Shown: positions 50,183-61,202 of the stretch, piece after piece
Layout of the letters: every line of letters starts with the position of its first letter
Position numbering within the stretch: the stretch's first letter is position 1
Source: RUG14300 sp964391805
Lineage (GTDB): Bacteria > Bacillota > Clostridia > Christensenellales > CAG-1252
NCBI GenBank assembly: GCA_964391805.1
Contig: CAYMNK010000007.1
Coordinates: forward strand, 43,934-107,933
Length of the DNA: 64,000 bases
Direction: 5' to 3'
Position numbers and translations under genes: made by a program
The notes under the pieces: model-generated
What the model was told of the DNA's origin: nothing
The model's database searches: none
The model's input: the letters and a program-made list of their open reading frames with translations, nothing else

Positions 50183-51673
50183 ATGGCAAAATTTTTAGAT
50201 AACCTTTTAGATGAAAGTAATCGTACTCTTACCGAAAACGGTGCGGTAACGTTTAAGTCCACACTCTCCTGTTGCGTTGACCTTTTTGCAAGCATAGGCG
50301 CATTGAGATTTGAAAGCCCGGTAGAAGCGGTAACATTGTTTGAGCGTGCGTATATAGAAGATAGGGATATCGCCATGAAAATACTATTCTACGCTCGTGA
50401 CATAATAGGCGGGTTGGGTGAGCGTGATACCTTTAGAGCCATAATTCGTTTCATGGCATTCAATTATTCCGACTCGGTAATCAAAAACCTCGAATATATA
50501 GCCGAATTCGGCCGTTATGACGACCTTTTGTGTCTATTGTCGACACCTATAGAGGGTGCGGTACTTTCGCTCATCAAAGAACAATTCGAGCGCGATATGA
50601 ATGCATTAAAAAACAACAAGCCGATCTCGTTGCTCGCCAAATGGCTCCCTTCTATCAATACAAGCAATGCACAAACAAGGAGTGACGCTCGATATATTGC
50701 AAAGGCGCTCAACTTATCTTGGGAAAAATATCGTAAGGCTCTATCCGCTTTGCGTCACTCTATCAATATACTCGAGAACAGTTTACGCACTTCGGATTAT
50801 AGTTTTGATTATTCGAAGTTGCCGTCTCTTGCCTCTTTTAAACATCGCAAAGCTTTTATAAGAAACGACAACGATCGCTACCTCGAGTACCTCAACAAAG
50901 TGGCTAACGGCACCGAAAAAATGAACACAAAAGCCATCGAACCTTATCAAATAATCGCACCCGTTACCGATGGTTTTTTAACAAGACGTGGCGCTGAAAT
51001 GTCCAAAGAAGAAAGATTGTCTCTTAACACTACGTGGAATAATTTGCCCGATTACACATGCGGGAAAAACGCATTGGTCGTAGTAGACGGTTCGGGTTCC
51101 ATGTATTCCTATGGCGGAGGCGCAAAACCCATAGACGTAGCCATGTCGTTGGGAATTTATTTCGCCGAGCGCAATAAGGGTGAATTCAAAGATCATTTCA
51201 TCACCTTCTCCAACTCTCCTCGTCTTGTAAAAATAAAAGGCAATGATATCGTCGATAAACTTAACTTCTGTAAAACATTCAACGAAGTCGCTAACACCAA
51301 TATCGAAAAAGTATTTAAGCTCATACTGTTTACCGCCATCAAAAACCATACGCCCCAGGCGGAATTGCCCGAAACAATCTATATAGTTAGCGATATGGAA
51401 TTTGATATGTGTTCGACCGATTCATCTAAAACAAATTTTGAGAATGCTAAAAGATTATTCGAGGACCATGGCTATAAACTTCCGACTTTAGTATTTTGGA
51501 ATGTTAATGCTCGCGGTAACAATATGCAGGTTACAGCCAATGAACAAGGCGCTATATTGGTATCGGGATGTACACCGCGCCTATTCTCTATGGTTGCGTC
51601 GGGTGACATCGATCCTTATTCGTTTATGATGAACGCAGTCAATACCGAACGCTACTCAAAAATAAAGGCATAG
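50183..51673 (+). CDS. DUF2828 family protein (TROVE/vWA, Ro60-like)
   Basis: 496 residues, ribosome binding site TAGGAGG. The N-terminal two thirds are HEAT-like helices (FYARDIIGGLGERDTFRAII, YIAEFGRYDDLL), the layout of the TROVE ring. The C-terminal third is a vWA domain with the MIDAS motif VVVDGSGSMYS and FITFSNSPRLVKI. Proteins of this type are related to Ro60/Rsr, which hold small Y RNAs and misfolded RNA. No RNA ligase or RtcB gene is nearby. A structured leader lies directly upstream. DUF2828 assignment is firm by pattern; RNA binding is inferred from the superfamily. Confidence 0.85.
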   Translation: MAKFLDNLLDESNRTLTENGAVTFKSTLSCCVDLFASIGALRFESPVEAVTLFERAYIEDRDIAMKILFYARDIIGGLGERDTFRAIIRFMAFNYSDSVIKNLEYIAEFGRYDDLLCLLSTPIEGAVLSLIKEQFERDMNALKNNKPISLLAKWLPSINTSNAQTRSDARYIAKALNLSWEKYRKALSALRHSINILENSLRTSDYSFDYSKLPSLASFKHRKAFIRNDNDRYLEYLNKVANGTEKMNTKAIEPYQIIAPVTDGFLTRRGAEMSKEERLSLNTTWNNLPDYTCGKNALVVVDGSGSMYSYGGGAKPIDVAMSLGIYFAERNKGEFKDHFITFSNSPRLVKIKGNDIVDKLNFCKTFNEVANTNIEKVFKLILFTAIKNHTPQAELPETIYIVSDMEFDMCSTDSSKTNFENAKRLFEDHGYKLPTLVFWNVNARGNNMQVTANEQGAILVSGCTPRLFSMVASGDIDPYSFMMNAVNTERYSKIKA

Positions 51674-51693
51674 TAAATCACTATAGATTTCAA

Positions 51694-51730
51694 TATAAAA
51701 ATCGACAGCGCAAAACTGTCGATTTTTATA
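51694..51730 (+). terminator. Strong terminator after the DUF2828 gene
   Basis: Perfect 15-bp stem TATAAAAATCGACAG / CTGTCGATTTTTATA with a 7-base loop. Confidence 0.92.
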
Positions 51731-51791
51731 TATTGATATTATCACATAGCAATTGCTTTTTTTATAAAGAATAAGCGTTAATATGGAATAA

Positions 51792-52415
51792 GATTCCAAT
51801 GCTACGCATTGCCCTACGGGTTCGACTACGGTTTTCAACCTTCGCTGTAGGGGGCCGATTAGTAATCGACCTATCCTTGTTAAGACAAGCGATAACATCC
51901 CCATATATGTCATTCCAAGCGTAGAAAACGACGATAAGATTCAAACCATCAATTGGTCATCCTGAGTGTAGCAATAGCGGAATCGAAGAATCTAATTCCT
52001 TGTTTATATGGATTAAGATACTGCAAGGCAAGCCTTGCACTGCTACGCAGTTCGACTGTGGTCTGTCGACCTACGCTCAGTATGACAAGAATGTATCGGC
52101 CGCCGTCATACTGAGCGGAGCGTAAGCAGAGTCGAAATTCGAGTATAACGAGAATCAAACGATGTAATCGTTTGGTATCTTGCGGACGATAATGTGCAGA
52201 TGATTTAACGACATCCTTGTTAATATGGAATAAGATTCCGATGCTACGCATTGCCCTACGGTTCGACTACAGACTTCGTCTTTCGCTCAGAATGACAAGA
52301 TGGAAGAAACTTTCCACAGTTCGCTCAGTATGACATATATTTATCCATAATTTTGCGATAGCAATACATCATTTACTGTAGGCGAACTTCATTCATCACT
52401 ATGCGTAGCATAACA
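51792..52415. repeat. Cluster of interspersed repeats (types A, B+C, A, D)
   Basis: Type A, stem CAATGC-TAC-GCATTG (51797-51811). Long composite B+C (51957-52203), nearly identical to 36981-37227. Type A, stem CGATGC-TAC-GCATTG with a G-T pair (52239-52253). Type D (52331-52415). The 750-base gap between the DUF2828 gene and the giant Ig protein consists almost only of these repeats. Confidence 0.85.
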
Positions 52416-52422
52416 TCGTTTA

Positions 52423-55400
52423 TTATTGGGTTTGAGTACGAGTGATTTTCCACGTCGTACTCATCATTTTACCATTATTGAGGGTTCCGTCATCATTAAA
52501 TTGGTCACTCCACTTAATAGATGCAGTCTCTGTAGGATAACCCCATATAGAGAACTTGTTAATTACAAGATAAGTTATTTCAATTTTCTTTAATCCGTTA
52601 CTTGATATTGTCGTTGTAGGTACAAGCACATCATTATAGTACATATTTTTATCTTTACCCTTGGCGGAAAGTGCCACCATATTGAACCAATCTTCGCCGT
52701 TTTTATTTTCAATAAACTCAGAATATTCGCTAATTTTACCAAAAGCACCACTACCAATATTAACGCCGATAAGTGCTTTATTTAAAGCCTCTTTATTTTG
52801 GAAGTTATACACATCCAAAAATCCGTAAACTCTTATAGGATTAGAGTGGGTTTCGATAGCACGGCTACCGGTGTCGAACATTATTACGTCGGTGAAGTTC
52901 ATCGAATTCGAGTCAACGAAGCCATCTTTATAACTGCTTATCGCTCCACTTTCGGCACAGGTGCGGAAAAGACATCTCTTGATATTGGTAACCTTATTAT
53001 AGTTTTCTATTACACGCAACATATTATACGCTTCACAGTAATAGATATTAGACGCGCCTGCTAGTTCAATAAAATAATACGATCTATCGGTATTACCTGA
53101 TACAATATCATTAGTGCCCTTAATGCTTACGTTGATTGCATTCGTTATGGTAATCGCAGTATAACCGTATGAGGTTTCAGCTTCTGGAACTGTTTTACCA
53201 CCTGACGTCTTGGTATTATAGTTATTCTTATTGGCGAAGTTTATCAAATAACCATTACCGTATATCGTCGTTTTATTAATGACACCGGTATTGGTGCTTG
53301 TCGCATAGTCATCGAATCTACTACGGTTAGATAATCCGCTCGTCTCTTCGTCATCATGTGTTAAGTTGACGTGCAAAACTACGTTACTGCCCCCGTTTAG
53401 GTAGCCTGCCTTATCGAAAACGTTCACACCGCTTACCACATGGAAGTCATACGAATAAGCCGATGTGCCCAATTTCGCACCTACGTCTGTAGCCGAGACC
53501 TTAGCCGCTCCGTCGCTGAAATCGTAATTCAAATCTGCAAGAATCGAATTTAGCGAACTTCCAACGTAACTATTGAAATTAACATAGACAAACTCATTGC
53601 TATTTGTATCCTTGGTTACAGTAAGACCTTTTTCTGCAGTAAAATTGACGTATTGCAAATAATCTTGTTGCGGTTTAACCTCAACGTACATTTTGTAATA
53701 GCCCTGTATTCCATCATAATACGATTGGTTGCCGAACACTCTCATTTGCTGATATCCAAAGGCTATATCTAAGTCATTATTCAAATCCGCATTTGTTGGC
53801 GACGTTGCCAAAGGATTATAATACTTAAAGGTGACGGACTGCACGCCCGAACGGTATATATTAAGAGAAAACGCATAGAGTCCCTTATATGTGATTTCTA
53901 TTTTATCCTCGAAGTGCAACTCGTTTTCGGATATAGGTGTTGTAAGAGTTATCTTAAAGGATACTTGATCACGAATGATACTATAGTCATATCCCTTTCC
54001 CGATTTTATTCCGAAATCGTCAATGAGAACACCTTGTAATCCAGCAGGGTACGGTATCACGGTAAATGTCATACTGTTTTCGTTATATTTCAAATAAGCA
54101 GTATCGTCATTTTGAATATCGTTGCCGTTAAGTTGTAAACCGAACCCACTCAAATCTTCATAATCGATTTCTATCGTTGCGCTACAACCGCTACCGTCCT
54201 TGGCTTTTGCGATAATGGAGTACTTGCCATAACCACCGTTAACGGTAAAGTTATTATCCGCATCCATTGTGATTCCGTCGGGCAAAATCCACTCTATACT
54301 TGTATCGTTGGCAGTTGTCGGGAACGCGATTGCCGTTAGCTTGAATTTCGAATTAATTGTTTTTAGGTTGGTAACGGCTTCATTATTATAAAGTATTTGA
54401 ACCGAACTTACCTTTAATATCGAATTTATATTGACAGTAAAGACTTTGCCTGCTACATTTATGTTCAACGAACAAGTGCCCTTACCTACGCCGGTAACGG
54501 TAATAGTCTTAGATTCCACATCAACAGCTATAGAAACGACATTGGTCGTGCTTGCCGTTACTGTGAAGTTGGAAGTTGTCAACTGAAGGTCTATTGGCTT
54601 AATATCGGCAACAGTAAACACTATGCTGTTACCGACATCGATACTATAACTCGATTCGATATTAGCGCCGTCCTTATAAACGTTTGCCGTTATAGCCGTG
54701 CCGAGAGTCGAACGGAGTTTGATTTCTTTGTAAAAATCGGTTTCGTCACCGCACTTAATCAAAACAGTTACTACAAGAGTATCTTTTGTTTTGAATGTTA
54801 CATTTCCGTTGTCATCTATATCAGCAATCGAGGTGTCGTAAACAAATTCAATTGTTTTACCGAACACAGCATCCAAAGGAAGAATAGCATCGATCGGATT
54901 TCCGTCAAATAATCGGGTTGTGACTCCCGCCATTACATATTCGCCATTGGACAAATAAACGTCGAGAGCGCTGTTAAATACTATATTTTCAGCCTTCTTG
55001 TAAACGCGAACCTCAAATGTTTTACGTTGACCATCGTCGGCGGTTGCAGTAATAAATACCGATCCCGAAGATTTTAATGTAATATCACCATACTCATTCA
55101 TCGAGAGCACCGTAGAAGTCGCCATATTACCGTTTTTATCGGTTATGGCAAAGGTTGTAGGTAATGAGGAATCGACATAATACAAAGAATAGTTTAGTTG
55201 TTTATTATAGCTAAATTCGTATACGTCATTACTATTGTCTATTTCCTTTATAGCGTACGGAGCCTGTCTTACCGTTATAGTCTTGCTTGCTACAGTAACC
55301 GAATCATATTGACTTATCAAATTAATTGTGATTGTGACAGGAACGCCATTCCGGAGAAGAACTACTCTGCCGTTCGCATCGACGCTTGCAATAGACGAAT

Positions 55401-58400
55401 CAGAAGAAACATATTCTATAGTGTGATTCGATATATTAGAACCTAAAACTGCAGTTACCAAGGAGAAATCATTCTCGGAAGTTAAAATATTTTGTGTTTC
55501 ATTTCCTTTATACGATACGGAAATACCGTCCGCATGCTTAACCACCTTAACCGTTACCGTTTCTGTTCGCTTGGAACTACTGCTTATGCTATATTCCAAA
55601 GTTAACGTTGCTTCGCCACCGCCCACAAAGATAACTTTCAATCCGTCAACCGATATAACACCCGCGTCCGAACTCGTAATGGTTAAATTATATTTCTTAG
55701 CATCGGAATCGGACGGAGAAACGGTATAATCGGCATCGGTAAAGGTATAGGATACATCGGTAAAATCAAAATCAAAATGGTTTACCTTCAATTTGATTTC
55801 ATCGGCATAGCCGTAAGTGCTTTGTACGGTAATTTGCTTGGATACGCCACCCGCCGAGAAAGTAACTGTCACCTTGCCTTCCTTTAGAAATACAAGAAGA
55901 ACGTCACCGTTGATGTCATTGTCAACTTTAGCAATAGTCGAATCACTTACATCATATTGAACCGAATAATTTTCGAATTTTCCGTCAACTACTCTACCTG
56001 CAGTGGTCGGATATACGCTTGCATCGAATAATTCGGTTAAATTGAAGGTGATTGCACCACCATAAATAGATAATAGTGCACCTTCTTTTATCAAGATCTC
56101 TTGCACGCCTTGCTCGACAAACGCCGTCACCCTTTTATTATTACTCTCATATTTGATTTCGATATTAGACGATACGCCGTTTCTCGGTATGAAAACGCCC
56201 AATTCGTCGGTTGCACCTATATCTTCGGGAATAACAACTGTAGGTATGCTTTGACCGAATCCGGCATCTATAATATAGGATTTACCCGATTCGAATGCAG
56301 GCAATACGCTGTCTTCGGTAATGTCTACGGTAACGATTGTGACAGATTTATCAACCTTTATTATCGAAATTTCATATTGTACACCCTCGAATTTATCGCT
56401 ACCGGGTGCTTTTATTATAATCACGAACTTACCCACTACACCGTCGGTAAACGTTATCAACCCGTTCTCGTCGATAGTACATCCTGTCTTATTATCTTTA
56501 ACAGAATAGGTCAATGAGGTTAGTGTAGGCTCAATAGTGCCCGAAGAAGATATTCTTCTACGAGTACCGCTCGTTATCGCGCTAATATTAGTCATCAGCT
56601 GATAAGAATTCGTATTTAGTATGATTTGACTGCGCTGTTTGTTATTGTTGTCAACAACACTTAAACTATCAACCAATTTGTCGATATTAAACGTAATCGA
56701 TTTTGTATTGCTCGTACCGTCACCTTTAACCGCAACAACCGATACGGCTACCGTCCCTGTGTTATGGAAGGAAACGATACCGTTTTTGACGGTGGCGATA
56801 TCTTCGTTTGAAGAACTGTATTCGAATTTTTGAGTAAAGATTCCGTATGTTACGGGCAACGTCGGTGCATGAACTAACGTATATGTCGGTGTTTCGTCAA
56901 TTATGATTTTTTGAATTGTATTGGCATTTTCAAGGGTAAATTCGTCAACATAGCCAAATGACGAATAGACCTTAAAGGAATAGGAATCGGAATATTCTCC
57001 CGAATCGGTGCCGTATACCTCACCGCTAACCTTTATGGTTATAGTGACCGTACCCGAACGATGGAAAGTAATAAACCCATTCGAATCTATCGTTGCGATA
57101 GAATCGTCATTAGATAAATATTGAGGAATGGGTTCACTACCGTTCACGTTAAAGGCATCGCCTACACCGTCAAAAGTTACCAACAACTTAGATGATGCGG
57201 TAGAGTGTGTACCGTTTTCGGCAATATCAAGAGTTACATTTTCACCACTATGGTCAACATCATCTATGGTAACGTCCTTAAAGCCATCAAAAGCAGAAGT
57301 TACTATAATATTTTTTGTAAAAGCGGTACCGTTATTAGTACCCGACAATATATAACTACCACTCGTCATTATGCGATAAGTCGTTCCCGATATTTCTAAA
57401 TTACCGCTCGATAGAGAAAGATTAGAAAGATTCAGTCCCTCTTTGTCGAAGGTGAAGTATCCGCCCTTCACTACTATAATAGGATCGGAATCGAAATCGA
57501 CAATTTCCGAAAGTCGTGACGTAGTGTATTTAATTATCTTTGTTTTTCCGTCTGCATACGTAAATTTTACAAAAATAATCTCATCTTGCGCATCGATAGT
57601 AAGACGCCAAACATTTGCGTTGCGCTTTGTTACGGAAGCATAATCAACATCTCCGTCAATACTTACGCTAATGTCCGCATTTTGATTTGCATCCGAAGGA
57701 ATAAGAGCAAATTTAAAGTCAATGAACGACCTTGCAATATCAATCGTCGAATCCAAGTCATAGTCGTCGATATCCGTTCCGTTTATTGATATAGATGTAG
57801 CCTTTCTGTTTACCGTAATCGTAATTATTGCACTTACGTCACCTTGTCTACAAGTTACCGTAAAGTTTGTTCTTTCGCTTAGTTTAACGCTAAACCCGTC
57901 AACCATTGCGGTGCTCACGGACACTTCGATAACTGCTTTGTCGGTTAAAGATAATTGTGTAGGATATCCGCTAAAGAGCGCCGAAAAGTCATACCCCGTA
58001 GATAGATTATCGTCATCATAATCCAATGTTAATGACTGTGTGGAGGCGGTAATTGAAGTAAAGTTACCGCAGGTCGATTCTATGGTTATACTTGCATTTC
58101 TTCCGAATCTTTCAGTCGCAGTTACTGTTACCGCTCCTTTTTGATTAAAAACAAGAGTGCCGTCATTCGATACGGTTGCAATATCGCTATCAACGGAATA
58201 GGTTATATCTTGATAAGATACATTATTTCCGATTACCGATGACGAAAGGTTAATAGAAGATAATCCCGTTATAAAGCTTCCGTCCGACTTTACATTTGCT
58301 TGAGTGTCATCTCTAAGCGAAATACTTACACCGATTGCTTTAACTATACCTTCATATACAAATGACAGGTTTCCTATAGTAACACTAAACAATCCAGCCT

Positions 58401-61089
58401 GCTTTACCGTGATAATAAGACCGTTAGTTATTGTTACATTACTATAGGTACTTATAAAACGGCTTTCAGCTGTTAATATATTCCGATCTTCTTCGGTCAG
58501 TTTTATTACAAAAGTATTCCCGACTTCTACATATTTTGTTCCATTTATTACTTCTACTGCATCGAAATTATAATCATCGTAATATGCGAATGTAATATCC
58601 TTATTTACTCCGTTAGCTAAAGTAACGGCTACCGTCACTATTCCGGCATCGGTAAACTCTAATTTATCGCCATTCAAAGAAGCATAGGAATAATCGCTCT
58701 TTAACGAATAGCTTACTTCGGTCTTATAATTTGCCGTAGAGGGTGCAATATCGAATAGACCGGATAGAACAATACTGTTATTTTCCGCTACAATAAATGC
58801 GCCCTTTTTGAGTACAATACTTGTAGGCTTCTCGGTAACATAAACAGTTATTTTACCTGTAGTTTTTCTTCCGCTTACGGTATCGTAAGAGATTTGCAAT
58901 TCAACGGTTCCGCCCTCGACAAATGTTACTTCTTGTTTGTCGTCCGAAAGCGTAGCTTTACCGGTAACTACGGATATAGCTGTATTTACGAGAATTCCGT
59001 TAACGGGCGAATAATTTTTAACGGTAATTAAATCGGCTATAGCAAGAGTAGTGCCTGCCGACACTTCTTTGTTATTGGTTTCTATGGTAGATTTATCGTC
59101 AAGTAATCCATTAGTACTTTCAACGGTTGCCTTAAAAATAGCTTCGTCAACAGTTATGGTGAGTTCAACCGTACCCGCTTTGATAAACCTTAACAAATAT
59201 GTTCCGTCACTGTTTTTAACAACGGAAGCTATTTCGTCGTTATTAACCTTAACGCTATCGGGTGTTTTCTTGGTTGTTTCTTCGGGAGTAACGGATATAT
59301 TCTTGATCAATATTTCCTTTGAAGAGGTGTAGAAATTCGATTCTCCACTCCATTTTATATTGTCTTGTCCAAGCCATGTAGCATAAAGATCGGCCGTAAC
59401 TCCTTCCGCTTTTCTTATGACGTTTATTTTAGCAGTTGCAACAACGACTCCATCTTTTTTGACCTTCAAATCAAAAGTACCCGCCTTAACAAATGTAACA
59501 AGCGATTCGTTTATGGTTGCACCCGTCCCCTCGATTTCGAATGTTAATTCTTTATCTGAGAATAGCTCATAATAAGGCGCAAAAGTTATTTTCTGTTCGA
59601 GATGACTTGACGGTATCACAAAGGTTATTGTCGACTTATCGACAAGTTCTTGAGGATTAGCTTCTTCGGGGATATAGGTTATGTGAAGGTCACAATATAC
59701 CCCGCTATCGGCGGTTGCACGAATAACGGCAGTTTGAGGATAACCCGATTCGGACTTAAATGTCACTATTCCTCTTTCGCTAACACTTACGGAATCACCC
59801 CCCAAAACCTCGTATTTAACATTATCGGATGAGTCGGAAGGTAAAATAATGGTATTAATTTGAAGTTCTCGATTTAAAGTAACGGCATACCTAATACCGC
59901 CATTACCGTTGTTATCTTTAAAATCAACAGAGCTTGCTTTGCGTTTTATGGTGACGGTAAGCGTTGTAGTAACTTTTTCACCGTTATAGGTGGTAATTTG
60001 CATACTAATGGTCGCTTTTCCTCCACCACGTACGAAGAATTTTCCGTCCTCAATACTAATTACCGCGTGATTGTCGCTACTCAATATTATTTTTTCTGTG
60101 GCATTAGACGGTGAAGATGTATACGCAAATTCAATTTGGGGATCATTGGAATAATCCTCAAAATTTTTAATTATTTCAGTTGAATTTTCGGTAAAAGAGA
60201 TAGAGTCGTAATGTCCCCAAGTCGACTCGTATATCTTACTAATCTCATGACCGTATTCGTCTTTTACGGTAAGGGTAATTTTACCACCTTTCAAGAATAC
60301 AATTTGTTCGTTTTCAATTTTTGCTATAGATTCGTCGCTTATAGAATAAGTGATATCATTTCCCCAGATAGAATTTTCGGGATAAATAGAAACTTCGGGT
60401 AAAGAGAAAGATTTTTGTGCGTCAAAAATGTCCGCTTCATCTAAAAAGTCAACGGATTGAATCTTTCCATAAATTTTTATCTTTACCTCAGCACTCGCAT
60501 TAGGATTTGCTTTACTATATGCCGTTATAGTCACATAACCGCCTTTATCCCGATTTGCAATTACCGTACCGTCGGCAGCAACGGTAGCTAACTCTTCATC
60601 GGACGACTTGTACAATAAATCAACATTAATTGCATCGGTCGGCTCATATGAGCATTGAAGAATTGTGCTTTCGCCGAAGAAAAGCGATTTCGGCGCTTCA
60701 ACAATGGTTAAATTGTGAATATTATCATCGGTTACGACAACCTTACATGCAGATTGAAGAGAAGGTTTCTCTTTACTACGCACGCGTACATAGGTCGTAC
60801 CGAAATTAACGCTCGTGACCTTACCGTCGGCGTCTATAGTTACAATATTAGTATCGTCGCTCCAAAACTCAACTTCTTTATTGTCGGCTTGTAGAGGGAA
60901 AACGTTTACTTTGAGTTGTTCCGTAACATCGTTATCGTCTACCTTTTTAAGATAGATTTCCTCTTCGACAAATTCTATGCTCGATACATATACATAAGTT
61001 GAAAAGCCTATTACGGCAGTGCTTATAAATAACGTCAACAAAAGTATCAACGGAAGTAACGTTATAGCACAAATCATTACTTTTTTCAT
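52423..61089 (-). CDS. Giant membrane-anchored Ig-repeat surface protein with beta-helix end
   Basis: 2888 residues from ATG at 61089, where AAGGTG has proper spacing. A TTG six bases earlier is in frame but too close. An N-terminal membrane anchor or signal (about 5-32; LLPLILLLTLFISTAVIGFS) is followed by more than twenty BIG2-like Ig repeats of about 85-95 residues, recognisable by recurring I-A-x-V-D/N-x-x-G-x-V-x-F lines (IATVAADGTV, IVTIDADGKV, IATVSNDGTLVF). At about 2585-2765 a beta-helix-like part follows (TTIYGNGYLINFANK, IKRCLFRTCAESG). No LPxTG or SLH motif is seen at the C-terminus. Adhesion or cell-cell contact is plausible. Downstream of an ABC exporter pair. Confidence 0.8.
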   Translation of the reverse strand: MKKVMICAITLLPLILLLTLFISTAVIGFSTYVYVSSIEFVEEEIYLKKVDDNDVTEQLKVNVFPLQADNKEVEFWSDDTNIVTIDADGKVTSVNFGTTYVRVRSKEKPSLQSACKVVVTDDNIHNLTIVEAPKSLFFGESTILQCSYEPTDAINVDLLYKSSDEELATVAADGTVIANRDKGGYVTITAYSKANPNASAEVKIKIYGKIQSVDFLDEADIFDAQKSFSLPEVSIYPENSIWGNDITYSISDESIAKIENEQIVFLKGGKITLTVKDEYGHEISKIYESTWGHYDSISFTENSTEIIKNFEDYSNDPQIEFAYTSSPSNATEKIILSSDNHAVISIEDGKFFVRGGGKATISMQITTYNGEKVTTTLTVTIKRKASSVDFKDNNGNGGIRYAVTLNRELQINTIILPSDSSDNVKYEVLGGDSVSVSERGIVTFKSESGYPQTAVIRATADSGVYCDLHITYIPEEANPQELVDKSTITFVIPSSHLEQKITFAPYYELFSDKELTFEIEGTGATINESLVTFVKAGTFDLKVKKDGVVVATAKINVIRKAEGVTADLYATWLGQDNIKWSGESNFYTSSKEILIKNISVTPEETTKKTPDSVKVNNDEIASVVKNSDGTYLLRFIKAGTVELTITVDEAIFKATVESTNGLLDDKSTIETNNKEVSAGTTLAIADLITVKNYSPVNGILVNTAISVVTGKATLSDDKQEVTFVEGGTVELQISYDTVSGRKTTGKITVYVTEKPTSIVLKKGAFIVAENNSIVLSGLFDIAPSTANYKTEVSYSLKSDYSYASLNGDKLEFTDAGIVTVAVTLANGVNKDITFAYYDDYNFDAVEVINGTKYVEVGNTFVIKLTEEDRNILTAESRFISTYSNVTITNGLIITVKQAGLFSVTIGNLSFVYEGIVKAIGVSISLRDDTQANVKSDGSFITGLSSINLSSSVIGNNVSYQDITYSVDSDIATVSNDGTLVFNQKGAVTVTATERFGRNASITIESTCGNFTSITASTQSLTLDYDDDNLSTGYDFSALFSGYPTQLSLTDKAVIEVSVSTAMVDGFSVKLSERTNFTVTCRQGDVSAIITITVNRKATSISINGTDIDDYDLDSTIDIARSFIDFKFALIPSDANQNADISVSIDGDVDYASVTKRNANVWRLTIDAQDEIIFVKFTYADGKTKIIKYTTSRLSEIVDFDSDPIIVVKGGYFTFDKEGLNLSNLSLSSGNLEISGTTYRIMTSGSYILSGTNNGTAFTKNIIVTSAFDGFKDVTIDDVDHSGENVTLDIAENGTHSTASSKLLVTFDGVGDAFNVNGSEPIPQYLSNDDSIATIDSNGFITFHRSGTVTITIKVSGEVYGTDSGEYSDSYSFKVYSSFGYVDEFTLENANTIQKIIIDETPTYTLVHAPTLPVTYGIFTQKFEYSSSNEDIATVKNGIVSFHNTGTVAVSVVAVKGDGTSNTKSITFNIDKLVDSLSVVDNNNKQRSQIILNTNSYQLMTNISAITSGTRRRISSSGTIEPTLTSLTYSVKDNKTGCTIDENGLITFTDGVVGKFVIIIKAPGSDKFEGVQYEISIIKVDKSVTIVTVDITEDSVLPAFESGKSYIIDAGFGQSIPTVVIPEDIGATDELGVFIPRNGVSSNIEIKYESNNKRVTAFVEQGVQEILIKEGALLSIYGGAITFNLTELFDASVYPTTAGRVVDGKFENYSVQYDVSDSTIAKVDNDINGDVLLVFLKEGKVTVTFSAGGVSKQITVQSTYGYADEIKLKVNHFDFDFTDVSYTFTDADYTVSPSDSDAKKYNLTITSSDAGVISVDGLKVIFVGGGEATLTLEYSISSSSKRTETVTVKVVKHADGISVSYKGNETQNILTSENDFSLVTAVLGSNISNHTIEYVSSDSSIASVDANGRVVLLRNGVPVTITINLISQYDSVTVASKTITVRQAPYAIKEIDNSNDVYEFSYNKQLNYSLYYVDSSLPTTFAITDKNGNMATSTVLSMNEYGDITLKSSGSVFITATADDGQRKTFEVRVYKKAENIVFNSALDVYLSNGEYVMAGVTTRLFDGNPIDAILPLDAVFGKTIEFVYDTSIADIDDNGNVTFKTKDTLVVTVLIKCGDETDFYKEIKLRSTLGTAITANVYKDGANIESSYSIDVGNSIVFTVADIKPIDLQLTTSNFTVTASTTNVVSIAVDVESKTITVTGVGKGTCSLNINVAGKVFTVNINSILKVSSVQILYNNEAVTNLKTINSKFKLTAIAFPTTANDTSIEWILPDGITMDADNNFTVNGGYGKYSIIAKAKDGSGCSATIEIDYEDLSGFGLQLNGNDIQNDDTAYLKYNENSMTFTVIPYPAGLQGVLIDDFGIKSGKGYDYSIIRDQVSFKITLTTPISENELHFEDKIEITYKGLYAFSLNIYRSGVQSVTFKYYNPLATSPTNADLNNDLDIAFGYQQMRVFGNQSYYDGIQGYYKMYVEVKPQQDYLQYVNFTAEKGLTVTKDTNSNEFVYVNFNSYVGSSLNSILADLNYDFSDGAAKVSATDVGAKLGTSAYSYDFHVVSGVNVFDKAGYLNGGSNVVLHVNLTHDDEETSGLSNRSRFDDYATSTNTGVINKTTIYGNGYLINFANKNNYNTKTSGGKTVPEAETSYGYTAITITNAINVSIKGTNDIVSGNTDRSYYFIELAGASNIYYCEAYNMLRVIENYNKVTNIKRCLFRTCAESGAISSYKDGFVDSNSMNFTDVIMFDTGSRAIETHSNPIRVYGFLDVYNFQNKEALNKALIGVNIGSGAFGKISEYSEFIENKNGEDWFNMVALSAKGKDKNMYYNDVLVPTTTISSNGLKKIEITYLVINKFSIWGYPTETASIKWSDQFNDDGTLNNGKMMSTTWKITRTQTQ

Positions 61090-61202
61090 GTTCAATCACC
61101 TTTTCTTAAGTCAAATGTCAAACAATCGAATATAACAACTAAAAAGACATTACCTACGATTAATTGACACTTCAGTAAAGTAATTCTGTTTGCTTATTGC
61201 TT

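Noticed and set aside
33161..52415. Interspersed repeats read as a CRISPR array
   Set aside because: Copies are far apart, unequal in length and in both orientations, without regular spacers or cas genes.
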